In this document: piece by piece, positions 1-10,400 of the stretch
Numbering within the stretch: the first letter of the stretch is position 1
How the letters are laid out: each line of letters opens with the position of its first letter
Assembly: GCA_958009055.1 (NCBI GenBank)
Contig: OY253655.1
Location: 434,001-498,000, forward strand
Length of the DNA stretch: 64,000 bases
Reading direction: 5' to 3'
From: Choricystis sp. odSpoLacu1
Lineage: Eukaryota > Chlorophyta > Trebouxiophyceae
Notes under the pieces: generated by a model
The model's database searches: none
Told to the model about the DNA's origin: nothing
Seen by the model: the letters and a program-made list of their open reading frames with translations, nothing else
Position numbers and translations under genes: made by a program

Positions 1-2082
1 CGCGACGTCGGTCACGCCCTGGTACCGCCCGCGGTAGACAGCACCAAAGCCACCGCACCCGAGCTGGATTCGGTTGCCAGCGCTGTCCACACATATCTCC
101 ACATCCGAGGCCGCCATCTCCCAGCAGGGGGCGTCCGAGTGGGGCAGGTGGCCGGGGCGCGACGGCGACCACGCGGCGAGCGGGGCGCCGTCGGGGGGCG
201 AGGGCGGGGCGATGGCGACACCATCCAGGTCTTTGCCGCCGGCGTGGCCGCCGCCCCTCAGCACGCGCAAGATGAAGGCTTTGGCGCCGCCGCCGCCGTA
301 GCCGCCATCCGAGGAGGAGGCGCCGACGGAGTCGCCGTCGCCGTCGATGGACGCCGGGCCGCGCAGGCGCCGCCGCCGCCGGTAGATCAACGCCGCCGTC
401 GCGGCGGCCGCCATGGCCAGCACGCCGGCTGCCGCCCCCAGGACGGCGCCAACGACGACGGAGGAGCGGTCGCCCGGGTCGGGGCCGCCGGAGGAGGGGG
501 TGGCGCCAGCCAGGGAAGCGTTAGCGGGTGGAAACGACGGCAGGTCGGGGGGGGCGCCTCCGCCGCCAGACGAACTGTTGCTCATCTTATGGATGGTGTC
601 CACCGCAGCCGTGATGGCGGCCCCGGTGGCCGCCCACGCGGTGGACGCGATGGCGTTGGGGTTGGTGGCTCCCGGTGCGCCGCCGGGAGAGTCGGCTGCA
701 AAGGCCACGGGTTGGAACAGGCCCACCAGCGAGGGTGAGGGTGCGGGGGCGACGCCACCGGGAACAGGATCCGGCAACGAGGACGCGGACGGCGTGGCCC
801 CCGGCCACAGGATGCCGTCCACTGTGTGCACCCACCCGTTGCACACCTGGCGAGACGACAGCACGCGCAGGCGCTGCCCCAGCTTGTCGCGCACGTACAG
901 CGTGTCCCGGGGGCCGGTCTCGAACATCAAATCATAGTCGCCACGCGTCAGGTTGGACAGGCGGGTGCGCGCGACGCGGGCGCGCGCGAGGTCGGCCCGC
1001 GACGCGGACACAGGGAGGAGGCCGTACAGCAGCCAGGACGACTGCTTGTCGGGGGGGAGGCCTTGTTGAAAGTTGGTGACGAGCTGGCGTTCGATGCCTG
1101 GGGGTGGGAGAGTGGAGGTGGGGGGAGAGGGGTGAGTGCGCGTTTTTTTCTTTCTTTCTGTGTCCATCCCCTCCTGCACAAAACACACACACACACACAC
1201 ACACACCCGTGGACTTGTTGCCCGTCATCAAGCCGTCCCGCGTGACAAACGTTGTAAAGGGCGTGACGCCGACCTTGGGCAGCGAGGAGCGCAGTTCGCC
1301 CGCAGCAGCCGCCAGCGCAGACCGGGTGGCGGAGCCCGGGGAGGAAGGGAACGCGTCGTCCAGGGTGGCGGCGCAGTCGCCCAGCATGGGGGCGGGGGCC
1401 GGGGCGGGGCTGGGTGGCTCCTGTGGAGAGAGGGAGGGAAGGGAGGGAAGAGGGCGCGGGTGAGCGGTGCAGCTGCTCGGGACGCGCCCACCGCGGGCAA
1501 AGGAGCCGGCTTTTGGCGCCGTTTCTGCCGCCTCCCACCCCGCCGCCACGCCCGCACGCAAGCGTCCTACACTCCTTGTGCCACTGCCAGCCTGGGAGTG
1601 GCCAGCGTGGCAGCCTCGGGGTGGCTGGAGGGGGGCGGCACAAAGGGGAGCGGCGCGGAGCAGGGGCCGCCTGGCGCTACGGGAGGCGCAGCGGCACACA
1701 TTGCGCCCTGGTTCGGGTCGAGCAAGGCACGGAGCAGCTTGTGGCAGGTGGCCGAGGCGGCGGCGCGCGCCAACCGCCGGGTGGGCGGGGAGGGCACCAC
1801 GGGCGGAAAGAACGGCACGGACAAATGCGTCGCCACGGCCACCGCCTCGGGTCACGCTCGCCGCCACCAGGCCGCGGGGTGCAGCGTGTCACTGAACCCA
1901 GTGCGCGGGCGGAGCTGTGTGCAAGTACGCCGGCCAGCACACACGACAAATGCACCCCCCACGACGACACACACAACACGCACCGCGCTTGCGCTCGCGA
2001 CCAGCGCCGCCACCACCGCCAGCGCCAGCGGCCAGCGCAGCGAGGCGCAGCGCGCCTCGCTGCGCCGCTTGCGGCGCAGCAT
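1..2082 (-). CDS. FAS1-domain receptor-like protein kinase, 5' part (C-terminus outside window)
   Basis: Probably a type I membrane receptor-like kinase of the cell surface. The first exon (2082-1984) gives an arginine-rich start and a hydrophobic signal peptide ending in ASASA. Exons at about 1420-1207 and 1097 downward encode a fasciclin (FAS1)-like segment ending in the typical motif CNGWVHTVDGILWP (near 800-845). A proline/glycine-rich stalk follows, then one membrane segment (VVVGAVLGAAAGVLAMAAAA, around 415-475) with a stop-transfer RRRRR. The last residues are the start of a kinase domain with glycine loop LGCGGFGAVYRGRY; the catalytic core lies beyond position 1. Introns at 1206-1098 and one ending at 1421 are clear. 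The joins between about 1980 and 1500 are not solved: the simplest splice from exon 1 runs into a TGA. FAS1 identity rests mainly on its C-terminal half. Confidence 0.6.
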
Positions 2083-2346
2083 GGGTGGGTGCGAGGGGGT
2101 GGGGTGGAGGGACGCGCGGGACACGCGAAAGAGAGCGGAAACGAGAGAGTGGTCACTTGACGGCGACGTTATTTATTTGGTCGGGCGTCGAAAAAGAGGG
2201 GTGGTGCTCCAGCCCTGCTGCCGCCCGCCGCGCCGCCCCACACAGATGGCGAGCGGCGAGTGGCGAGTGGCGGGCCCGCGGGGTCGGTCGGTGGCGGCGG
2301 AGACAGGTGAGGAGAGAGAGGGTCAATGAGAGGCTAGTGCCGAGGC

Positions 2347-3311
2347 ATGCGTTTTTCCGTCGACCGGCCGTCACTCCCCCAAACAAAAGGGGCCTCTATA
2401 TGTGCGTGTCCACCCACCGACCACACACACACAACCCACACACACACACAGACCCAGCCGACGCAGCCACAACATCAGCCGACACTGCACCTCCTCCCCT
2501 GCCGCGCCCTCACCGCGCATGCGGCGCGCGCCCGCACGCGACTATCGTCGCCGACTCAGTCGCTGCAGTGCGGTCCCTGGTCCCCTCCGTCTCCTCGTCC
2601 CCCGCCTGGAGACGGCTACGAGCCCGCCTGGATGAAGCCAGCGCGGACGCGGACGAAGCAGGCGGCGGCAAAGGCACGTGCTGGTCCCTCGACCGCACGA
2701 CCACGATCGCGCTGCTCGGCCTCGGCCACATCGCGGCCCCCGGCCCGCCGCGCGCGCAGGCCGCCATGGCCCTGCTGCTGGTGGACGCGGTGACAGCGGT
2801 CCGTGGTGACGCGCCGGCCGTGGTGGTCGCTGACCCTGTGCTTGATTTGGCAGACGTCAACGTTGTAACCGCGCTCGGGTGGACAGTCGCCCCCCCCGCC
2901 GACGCGCTGGCCAGTGTGCGAGCCGTGCTGGCGGATGATGAGACCGCTTGTGTGCTGGCCTACCTGCCGCACTGCGACCCTCCAGTCGTGGAGGGCCTGC
3001 TGGAGGCTGTGTGGACGCCGGGCTCTCTGCCACGGGTCGCATTAATCGGCAACAGTGTCACCTCCCTGCTACCTAAGTGGGAGGGTGGCCGCCCCCGGGG
3101 CGTCACCGCGTGCAGCGATGTCCATGCCCCGCCGCCGACGCGGTGCCTGGCGCTGGCCACGCTCGCGGCGGCGCACGGCGACAGCGTGGTTGTGGAGGCG
3201 GCTGTCGCGGGCCCCACGCCCGCAGCGGGGGACGCACATGGCGCCGCGTTCAACGACACCGTGGTGGTGGTGGTGGGAAAGTGGGACACGAGTCTGGACG
3301 GGGTCTGTTAA
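2347..3311 (+). CDS. SRR1-like protein
   Basis: Member of the SRR1 family (SENSITIVITY TO RED LIGHT REDUCED 1 in plants, linked to clock and light responses; biochemical role unknown). Family blocks appear in order: ALLGLGHI with the following alanine-rich helix, ADPVLDLADVNVVTALGWTV, LAYLPHCDP and VALIGNSVTSLL. About 304 residues, usual for the family. I place the start at 2347 and a 50-nt intron at 2402-2451 (GTGCGT...CACACAG). This keeps phase exactly and removes a CA-repeat reading (HTHNPHTHT). The alternative is an uninterrupted frame from the ATG at 2400. No targeting signal is obvious. It ends 24 bp from the stop of the convergent CDC123 gene, so their 3' UTRs must overlap. The SRR1 assignment is firm; the first exon is not. 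Confidence 0.8.
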
Positions 3312-3335
3312 TTGTTTTCTGATCTACACTTTCCT

Positions 3336-4445
3336 CTACTCCTCTCCCTCTGCCGCCCGCGCAACGCGCAGCCTGTCCACCAGGTTATCCAACACTTCGC
3401 CATCCACCATGTCGTGCGGGGCGCCGTACAGGGCGCGCGCGCCGGGGGCCAGGGCGCCGCCCGGCCCGACAACGCGCAGGAGCACGGTGGGGCAGGCACC
3501 ACTGTCGGCCGAGGCAGCATCACCGTCCGAAGCAGACGAGGAAGATGATGATGATGCACCCTCGTCGTCAGCGCTGCCACGCCCTCCCCGTCCCCCGCCA
3601 TCAAACGCCTCGTCCCACCCGCCCAGCAACAGCGGGTGGGTCGTCCCCCCCGCGGGCGCCACATCCACCAGGCGCACCTTGCCACTGGTGTGCACATACA
3701 CGTCTGCCACATACTGCGTAAGGTGGGGCAGGGCGGCGTCCAGGTCGGCGGCCACGAAGCGGGTTAGTTTTTGTGTCAACTCTCGCCGCGCTCTCGCGTC
3801 GCTCAGCGACGCATAGTGTTGCGTCACGTCGCGCTGGCAGGCGGCGGTCAGCACGCCGTCCGCCACAAACAGCCTGAACTCGGCGTCGGGGCGGAGGGCG
3901 TGCCAGCGGCGCAGGGCCAGGGTGGGCTTGCGGGGTGGGGCAGCGCTGTCGCCATCAGCAGCGCCCTCCTCGACCACCCCCAGCCTGGCCAGTTCGTCCA
4001 CATCATTGGCCACCCGGTCACTCGCTTTCAGCAGCAGCATGACTTCGTCCGCGTGGGCGCACGCTGCCCGCCCCCCCGGGCGCAGCCAGGCCGCGTCCAC
4101 GGGGGCCGACCAGTCCAGCTTGGGCAACACTTCACCGCCCAGCCTGGCAATGGCGTCATTGATGGCAGTGCTTACGTCTGCTAGCCCTGGCGGCGGAGGT
4201 GGCGCCTCGGGCGCGTCCGACGATGGCGGCGACGGCGACGGTGACGGCGTCGCGCCCGCGTCGCGCGTGGCGCGGGTCGGCATGGCGGCCGAATCATCCG
4301 GCAGCCACACTCCAGAGTCGTCCGCCAGCCAGGCCGCCACGTCGGGGGGCAGGGGGACGAGCACCGTGTCAAAGGAGAGTGCGCGCAGGCGCGGCGGCCA
4401 CGCGGCGAGGGCGCAGTCGGCCAGGGTGGCGGCGCGGCGCGGCAT
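3336..4445 (-). CDS. CDC123: CDC123/D123 family protein (eIF2 assembly factor)
   Basis: CDC123 proteins are ATP-grasp-like cytosolic chaperones that promote assembly of translation initiation factor eIF2. This intronless 369-residue frame carries the family landmarks: a start with a LRALSFDTVLVPLP block, the VLPKLDWSAPVDAAWL segment, LLLKASDRVANDVDEL, the hydrophobic FRLFVADGVLTAACQRD stretch and VYVHTSGKVRLVDVAP near the end. A long acidic/serine run (SSSSSSSASDGD) is an insert not typical of the core. The start at 4445 is the first ATG after an upstream frame with no family similarity. It diverges from the U-box gene with a 410-nt spacer. Confidence 0.88.
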   Translation of the reverse strand: MPRRAATLADCALAAWPPRLRALSFDTVLVPLPPDVAAWLADDSGVWLPDDSAAMPTRATRDAGATPSPSPSPPSSDAPEAPPPPPGLADVSTAINDAIARLGGEVLPKLDWSAPVDAAWLRPGGRAACAHADEVMLLLKASDRVANDVDELARLGVVEEGAADGDSAAPPRKPTLALRRWHALRPDAEFRLFVADGVLTAACQRDVTQHYASLSDARARRELTQKLTRFVAADLDAALPHLTQYVADVYVHTSGKVRLVDVAPAGGTTHPLLLGGWDEAFDGGGRGGRGSADDEGASSSSSSSASDGDAASADSGACPTVLLRVVGPGGALAPGARALYGAPHDMVDGEVLDNLVDRLRVARAAEGEE

Positions 4446-4855
4446 GGGGGTGTGGAGGCGTGTGAAGGGTGCACAGCCCCTCCGCCTTTCCCTGTTGTTT
4501 GGGCGCGCAGACCCAGAAAAAAAGAAGCAGGACAACTGAAATTGGCTCTCTGTTTTTTCACACACCTAGCCAACACGCGCCCCCAAAAACAACGTGCGGG
4601 CATCGCTCTCTCCCTGCGCCACCCACCCACTACTTGGCATCGACAGTGCCTGTGTGCGTTGTGCACAGGGGTTTCACGCGCAAGGCGAGCGCTCGGACAC
4701 ACGTCTGCCCATCGTAGGGCATCGACCCCCCGCGCGCGTCGTCCCCCCATCGGTGCTCGCGGAGAACGCATTCCCACGCGTGCCACCGCCGCACGACACG
4801 CTTGTGTCACGCCACACTGAATACACGCGCCAACGCGCGTTTCCGGCCCCACACG
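4446..4855. promoter_or_regulatory. divergent spacer CDC123 / U-box gene
   Basis: This 410-nt spacer lies between two ATGs pointing away from each other, so it should hold both promoters and 5' UTRs. Its base composition is less GC-extreme than the genes. I see no convincing TATA box, repeat or small coding frame. Confidence 0.4.
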
Positions 4856-5485
4856 ATGCGGCTGATAGGAGTGGCCGTGGCGCCGGTGCCCATTGCGCCG
4901 ACGCCCCCCGAAAACGATTACGACTGCTGCATTTGTCGTGAACTGATGAGTGACCCGGTTGTGCTGGTGAGTCAATGGTTCTGTGGGGGAAGGAGGAGGC
5001 GAGGGCGCGTGAGGGCGGGGAGAGGGGCGAGAGAAGGGAGAGGGGGGACGACTCCTCTTCTTCCCCCTCCGCTCGCGCTGACTCGCACACTCCGCCCCCG
5101 ACTTTCTCCCCACCAGACCGAGACCGGCCACGCCTACGACGGCCACTGCCTGCGCCTGTGGTTCCTGATGGGCGGCACCACGTGTCCGTTGACCGGGTGC
5201 AAGCTCAAGTCTCACGCAACACACGCAGACGCCGACCTGTCGGCCGCGGTCGCGGCAGCGCGCGCACTCGGCGGCGGCGACGACGACGACGACGAGTGGT
5301 GGAAACCCGCCCTGGCCGCCCTGCCCGCCGCCACGGTGCGCGTGGACGGGCGGGGCGGCAAGCGGCGGCCCGCGTCGGCCGACGCGGCGTCGCACGGCGC
5401 GCGTGGCGCGCCGCGGCGGCGGCCGTGGACCGCGTGCCTGGCGCGCGGCGGGACGCGGGGGTCGGATGGAGAGGGGGCGCCGTGA
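4856..5485 (+). CDS. small U-box domain protein (probable E3 ubiquitin ligase)
   Basis: Two exons (4856-4966, 5117-5485) joined in phase 0 give 159 residues. The join restores a U-box: CCICRELMSDPVVL from exon 1 continues as TETGHAYDGHCLRLWF and TTCPLTGCKL in exon 2. U-boxes are RING-like folds held by salt bridges, and they recruit ubiquitin-loaded E2 enzymes. The rest is an alanine-rich helix, an acidic DDDDDEWW patch and a basic low-complexity tail. No ARM, WD40 or TPR repeats are present, so the substrate-binding part is unclear. The intron (150 nt) has GTGAGT and CACCAG ends. Confidence 0.8.
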   Translation: MRLIGVAVAPVPIAPTPPENDYDCCICRELMSDPVVLVSQWFCGGRRRRGRVRAGRGAREGRGGTTPLLPPPLALTRTLRPRLSPHQTETGHAYDGHCLRLWFLMGGTTCPLTGCKLKSHATHADADLSAAVAAARALGGGDDDDDEWWKPALAALPAATVRVDGRGGKRRPASADAASHGARGAPRRRPWTACLARGGTRGSDGEGAP

Positions 5486-5944
5486 GAGCTTTTTGAGGCC
5501 GCCCCACGCGTGGGCGGCGAGCCAAGAACGCTCTGACTTTTGAGGGGATTAAAATAACGAGGGAGAAAGGGGGGCGTTTCCTTTCTCTACTCTCTTGCTT
5601 TTCCAACCCCCCCCCCGGCAGACCAAAACCTGCGTGAGAATGAGAGATACCATTCTCACGCGGGCGTTTTGGCCCGGGGGGAGAGACAAGTGATTTTGGT
5701 GTGTTCTTTTGGGGGGTGAAGTGACGTGAGTGCGCGCGCACGTGTGAGCCCGAGAGCCGCGAAAAAAGAGGCAAACAACAACACTCACTCACTCTCCGTT
5801 TTTCTCCCCGCGCCCCCGGGGGCGCGCGCGCCTCACCCCCGCTTCCCGTGCACTCGCGCCACCAGTCATCTCTCAATCTGCGTGCACCGCGTGTGTGCGT
5901 GCGTGCCCACGTCACCACGCGCGCCTCGTCGCGACAACACACCA
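5486..5944. other. spacer between U-box gene and lipase gene
   Basis: A 459-nt spacer between two genes on the same strand. It is AT-richer than its surroundings and contains a long imperfect hairpin (listed separately) in its first half. The 3' half is pyrimidine-rich and probably the 5' UTR of the lipase gene. No coding frame is supportable. Confidence 0.4.
5606..5690. repeat. inverted repeat / long hairpin
   Basis: The core is a perfect 11-bp inverted repeat (GCGTGAGAATG at 5632-5642, its complement at 5651-5661) with an 8-nt loop. Pairing continues outward imperfectly: CCAAAAC on the left matches GTTTTGG on the right, and the C-rich run near 5607 faces the G-rich run near 5680. This could be a structured 3' UTR, a small non-coding RNA or a decayed miniature element. 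No terminal duplication is visible. Confidence 0.6.
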
Positions 5945-7350
5945 ATGCGCGCGGCGCTGTGCGCCGCGGCCGCGTGCCTCGCCCTGCTGCTGCTAGCGAC
6001 AGCGGCGTCGGTGTCGGTGGATGCTGGTGAGTCGAAGCGCGGCGTGTGGCGGGTAAAACGCCGGCGCAGCACAGCACACCCCACCACCCACCCTCTCCCG
6101 CCCTCTCTCCACAGCAGCCCTGCCCCACCACCGCCTCACCACCGCCGCCCGCCGCGTCACGTACGGACTGCCGGCCATCGTGCGCTGGCTGCGTCAGGCG
6201 CTGGGTCCTCCCTCCCCCGCCCACCCGCTGCCGACGGGGCACGGCGCCGCGTGGGCGCGCTACGCCCCGCGCCCCGACACCGACGCCAGCGTGGCGACAC
6301 AGAAAGCGGCTGAAGCCGAAGTGGCAGCCAAGCTGCGGCGACGGGGGGCACCACCTGCACCGCCACCGTCTGCCACCGGGTGGCCCCCCTGGCCGCCGTG
6401 GCCGCCGTCGCCGCCGCCCTCCACGCCCTGGACGCACCGCGACTCTGCAGAAATGACTCCCCTCCTCCCCAAAGAGGTCATGTGGCTGCTGTCTGAAGCG
6501 GAGGCGGCGGTCGCCAACGCGACCGCGGCGCGCGCAGCGGATTGCGACGGCCGTGACGCTTGCCAGGCTCAACTCGGCAGCCTATTGTCCATCATCCGTC
6601 CTCGCCAATTGGACGTGCGCCCGCTGTGCATCGTTTGCGGGCGACTTGGATGTTCATTCCATCGTGTACGACGCCACGTGGGACCTGTTTGCGTATGCAG
6701 GGTTTTCACACACCCTCCGCGCCCCGGTCCTTGCCTTCCGAGGCACCGACTCGCGCTCCATCTACAACTGGGCCGAAAACATGCGGTACTGGAGGACCGA
6801 TCTGCCGCTGCCCGTGCCCGGGGCGGCGGGGGCGATGGTGCACACCGGGTTCTACGTGAGCTGGAACGCGAGTGCGCTCGCCCCCAACCTGACGGCGGCC
6901 GCCCTCTCCCTCGCCGCCGCCCACCCCGCCGCCCCCCTCTACATCACAGGCCACTCCCTCGGCGCCGCCCTGGCCACCGTGGCCGCCGTCGACATCGCGG
7001 CCAAGCTGCCGAGGAGCGTGCGCGTGCGGCTCGTCACGTTCGGGTCGCCCCGCGTCGGCAACGCGGCGTTCGCGGCATTCGTCCGCCAAGCCACTGACGC
7101 CTCCACCCGGGTCACCCACAACCGGGACATCGTGCCCAGCGTCCCCCCCACCTGGGTCGGGTTCCACCACGCCGCCACGGAGGCGTGGCAGGTGGACGTC
7201 GACGGCGCGGGCGTCGTCGGTCTGTGCGACGCGAGCGGGGAGGACCCCCGGTGCCACGACTCTGTGTGCACGCTGGGGCTGTGCACCAGCGTGGCCGACC
7301 ACTTGATGTACTTGGAGGCGCCCATGATGAGCACGGGGGCGCCGTGTTGA
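5945..7350 (+). CDS. secreted class 3 lipase (alpha/beta hydrolase)
   Basis: Probable triacylglycerol-lipase-type serine hydrolase. A signal peptide opens the protein (MRAALCAAAACLALLLLA). The catalytic domain has TLARLNSAAYCP, the oxyanion motif LAFRGTDS, the nucleophile elbow GHSLGAALA, the aspartate in HNRDIVPSVP and a final histidine in VADHLMYLE. Exons are 5945-6026, 6115-6476 and 6538-7350. The second intron is a proposed 61-nt GTCATG...GCGCAG intron that restores frame between a proline-rich linker and the lipase domain; without it the gene would look frameshifted. Cysteines near the C-terminus suit an exported protein. 418 residues. A TGTAA polyadenylation-like motif lies at 7460-7464, already close to the convergent URB1 stop. 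Confidence 0.85.
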
Positions 7351-7479
7351 GAGAGGAGGGTGGGAGAAATGGTCACGCACTGCCTTGTTTCTGAAACACG
7401 CCTGCCTTTTTCTGTTGGAGTCACACACACTCTAGTTTCATCTGTTTTTGTACCAACTTTGTAAAAGAAAAACACGCAC

Positions 7480-10400
7480 TCACCGTTGTGCCTCCAGGTG
7501 CGTGCGCGTGCGTGTGCGCGGCCGCTCGACGCCACCCCCCTCCCTTTCCTTCCGTTTGCCTGTCTCGTCCCCACGCTCAGCCCATGCTGCCACTGTTTCC
7601 AGGGCCAGGGAGGGGGGCACCCCCCCTCGTTCTTTCAACGCGGTCGCCACAGCGGGCGGCAGCGCGAGCGGCAGCGCGCCCCGCCCGCGCGCACCGCCAA
7701 ACGCGCGCCGCCAGTCGCCCAGCCCCGCGACTGCTGGGGCGGCACCGCTGCCCGCCAGCAATGCACGGACTGTGTTCAGTGCATTCTGAGCGACCAACCC
7801 CCGGTGCGCATCCGCGACGGCGGCGACGGCCTCGACAGCGGCGCGCCGCGCGGCCGGCGCGAGCGCGCGCGCCGACGCGGCCACCCACGCCAGCACGCGG
7901 GCCGCGTCGCCGGTTGGGGACGACACGGCTGCAGTCGACACAGCAGCCACTAACTCGGCGGCTGTGGCGCGGGCGGTTTCGCCGTCGCCCGCACACACGG
8001 GCGGCGCGCGCAGGGTCGGCGCGGCCGCCACGGCGCGCGCTGCACCCGCTGCGTTTCCCGCCGCCGTGGCGGCGGCCACGTGCGCTGCCGTCAAGCAGGG
8101 CGAAGCAGTCGAATCCACCGCATCCGCTGCATGCGCGTCCCGCGCCAGGGCCAGCACGGGCGGCCAGGCTGCGTCCGCGGCGGGGCGCGCGGTCGCAAGC
8201 GCGGTCGCGAGCGTCGTCGCCGCGGCTCGCAAGTGTGACGCGCACGGGGCGGGCGGGTGGGCAGCAGCAGCAGCAGCCACACACGCCAGAGACGTGGCGA
8301 TGCGGACCGCGTCGCTGGGCGCGTCCAGGGGGGCGCCCGGCGCGGCCGCGCGCGCGACCGCGGCCGCCACGGCCGCTGCCACCGCGTGCACTGTCGCGCC
8401 GCCACCCGCCGCGCGCGCGGCGGCGCTGGAAAACGCGGCCGCAGCCGACGCCAGCACGTCGCTTGCAGCGGCCGCCGTGTCTCGGTCGGTCAGGGCGGCG
8501 GCGGGGGCGGCCAGGGGGGCGGCGAGTTCAAGGAGGTACCGCCTCTGAAACGGGGCCGCGTCGGCCCGCCCGCGTGCGCCCGCCCGCAGCAGCGCCAGCA
8601 GCCGCCCCCGCCCCCCGCGCGCGTCCCTCCCCCCGCCAGACAGGCACTTGAGCAGGGGCACATCGCCTGGAGCCAGGGTGGGGGCGCGCAGCAGGGCGCG
8701 CACGGTGGCGGCGTAAGGGGAGGAGTGGGGGGCGCACACGACAAACGCAGCATCAGCAGCAAACGTCGCCGGCAGCGACGGCACCCGCCCCCCCGCCCGC
8801 TCCGTGCCCGCCCGCACCGCGTGCAGCAGGGCGCGCAGCTGTTTGGAGGCGGGGTGGGCGTCGTCGCCCGCGTCCAGCACGGCGGCCGCGCGGGCCACCG
8901 CGTCGGCGGCGGCCCAGCGCAACGCTGCGTCTCGCGACGCGGCGGCGCGCAGCGCAATCGGCAGGGCGCCACACTCGGCCAGAGCGCCTGGAGACGCGAC
9001 CCCGTCGCGCAGGCACTGGCCCGCAAACGGGACGAGCCAGGCGGGGTCGGCGGCGGCCGGGTGGTAGGACGGGAGGCGGGAGGTGGTGCCATCGTCATCA
9101 GCGTCGTCCGCGGCCAGTGTCCTCCCATACGGCCACGCCGCCACCGTCAGGGCGGCGCGGCGGCCGTCGGGCCGGGCGTCGCCCGCCAGGATGCACGCCC
9201 GAGCGGCTGCAGCGGCGGGGGGGAGGGGGTGGGGCGAGATGAGCGCGCCAGCCGCGTGCGCGGCGGACGCCGCGCGGCCGCACAGAAACCCGGTGCGCGC
9301 GAGGGGGCCGTGCATGCGGGCGGCAGCGCCCGCGGCGGCGCCGCCTCCACCATCACCACCACTGCCATCGATGGCGGTCAGCAGGCGCAGCAGGGCTCGG
9401 TCGCGGGGGGACAGGGTGCCGCCGTACCTGGCAAGCAGCGTGGGCAGCGCGCGGGTGGCAGCCTCCCGCGCCGCGCGCCCACCCCCCACCGACGCTTCCA
9501 GCGCCAGGGCGGTGTCCAGCAGGTCTGCCCACTCTGCAGCGGAGCAAAGAGGAGGAGGCGTGAGGGGTGGTGACGCCGCGGCAGCCGGCAGCGCGGCGGC
9601 AGGCGGCACGCCCAGCGCGGCAGCCGCCGCGGGGAGGGGGGGCAGGGAGGGAGGGGCCGCCACGCCGGCAGCAGGCGCGGCGGCCAGGCCAGCGGTCACG
9701 ATGGCGTGGGCCAGGTCGGAGAGGGCGGCAGCGGTGGTGGTGGGTGGAGGAGGGGGGGGGGGGGGGGTCATCATCAGACGAAGACGAAGAAGATGAACCC
9801 TCCTCACTCTCCTCCTCCTCCACAATCAGGGCCGCCACAAACCGGCGCAACGAGCGCAGCGCGGGCGCGCCACCCGCGTGCGGGCGAGCCAGCACGACGG
9901 CGGCCAGGCGGGACGTGGGCGCCGCGAGCGCGGCGCGCACGGCCGTGGCGCGACTGCCGCGCAGGCGCCCCACCGCATCGCCCAGGGGGCCGTCCAGCGC
10001 GCTCCACAAAGCATGTTCCAATGACCCAGCATCCGGGTGTGCCAAGCAGGCTGCCAGAGTGGCAATCGCGGTGGCCGCCACGCGCGCGCCGTCGCGCGGG
10101 CGCGTCGCGAGCGCGAGCGCGGCTGCCAACCTCTCCGCCGTGGCCGGCACCGCCGCCCCGGACGCGGCGGGGGGGGGCGGCCGGGGCGCGACCGGCCACC
10201 CGTGCGCGGGCGCCAGCGACCGCAGCAGGGCGGCTGCGTCGCGCGGAGGCGCCAGGCGCCAGGCGGCCGCCGCAGCGGGTGCCGCGCCCTGCCGCAGCGC
10301 GGCGTCCGCGCCTGGCGGCAGCGAGGCGGGCGCTGACACGCCACGCTTGCTGGTGCTGGGTTTGGCCGTCAAGTAGGCGCACAGCCGGGGCTCGTAGGAG

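Noticed and set aside
1185..1207. CRISPR-like or functional repeat at CA/TG tracts
   Set aside because: The CA/TG tracts (also at 2421-2450, 38226-38290, 52425-52446, 62256-62272) are simple dinucleotide repeats inside introns, without spacers.
2400..3311. SRR1 start at ATG 2400 with an uninterrupted frame
   Set aside because: It would translate a CA repeat as HTHNPHTHT; the intron model from 2347 fits phase and splice sites. Kept as an alternative only.
5945..7350. Frameshift in the lipase gene near 6540
   Set aside because: A 61-nt GT-AG intron at 6477-6537 restores the frame exactly, and no long homopolymer is present there.
7486..9573. Several long plus-strand frames across the URB1 gene
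   Set aside because: They are low-complexity arginine/proline or glycine/arginine sequences; the minus-strand frame shows the URB1 blocks.
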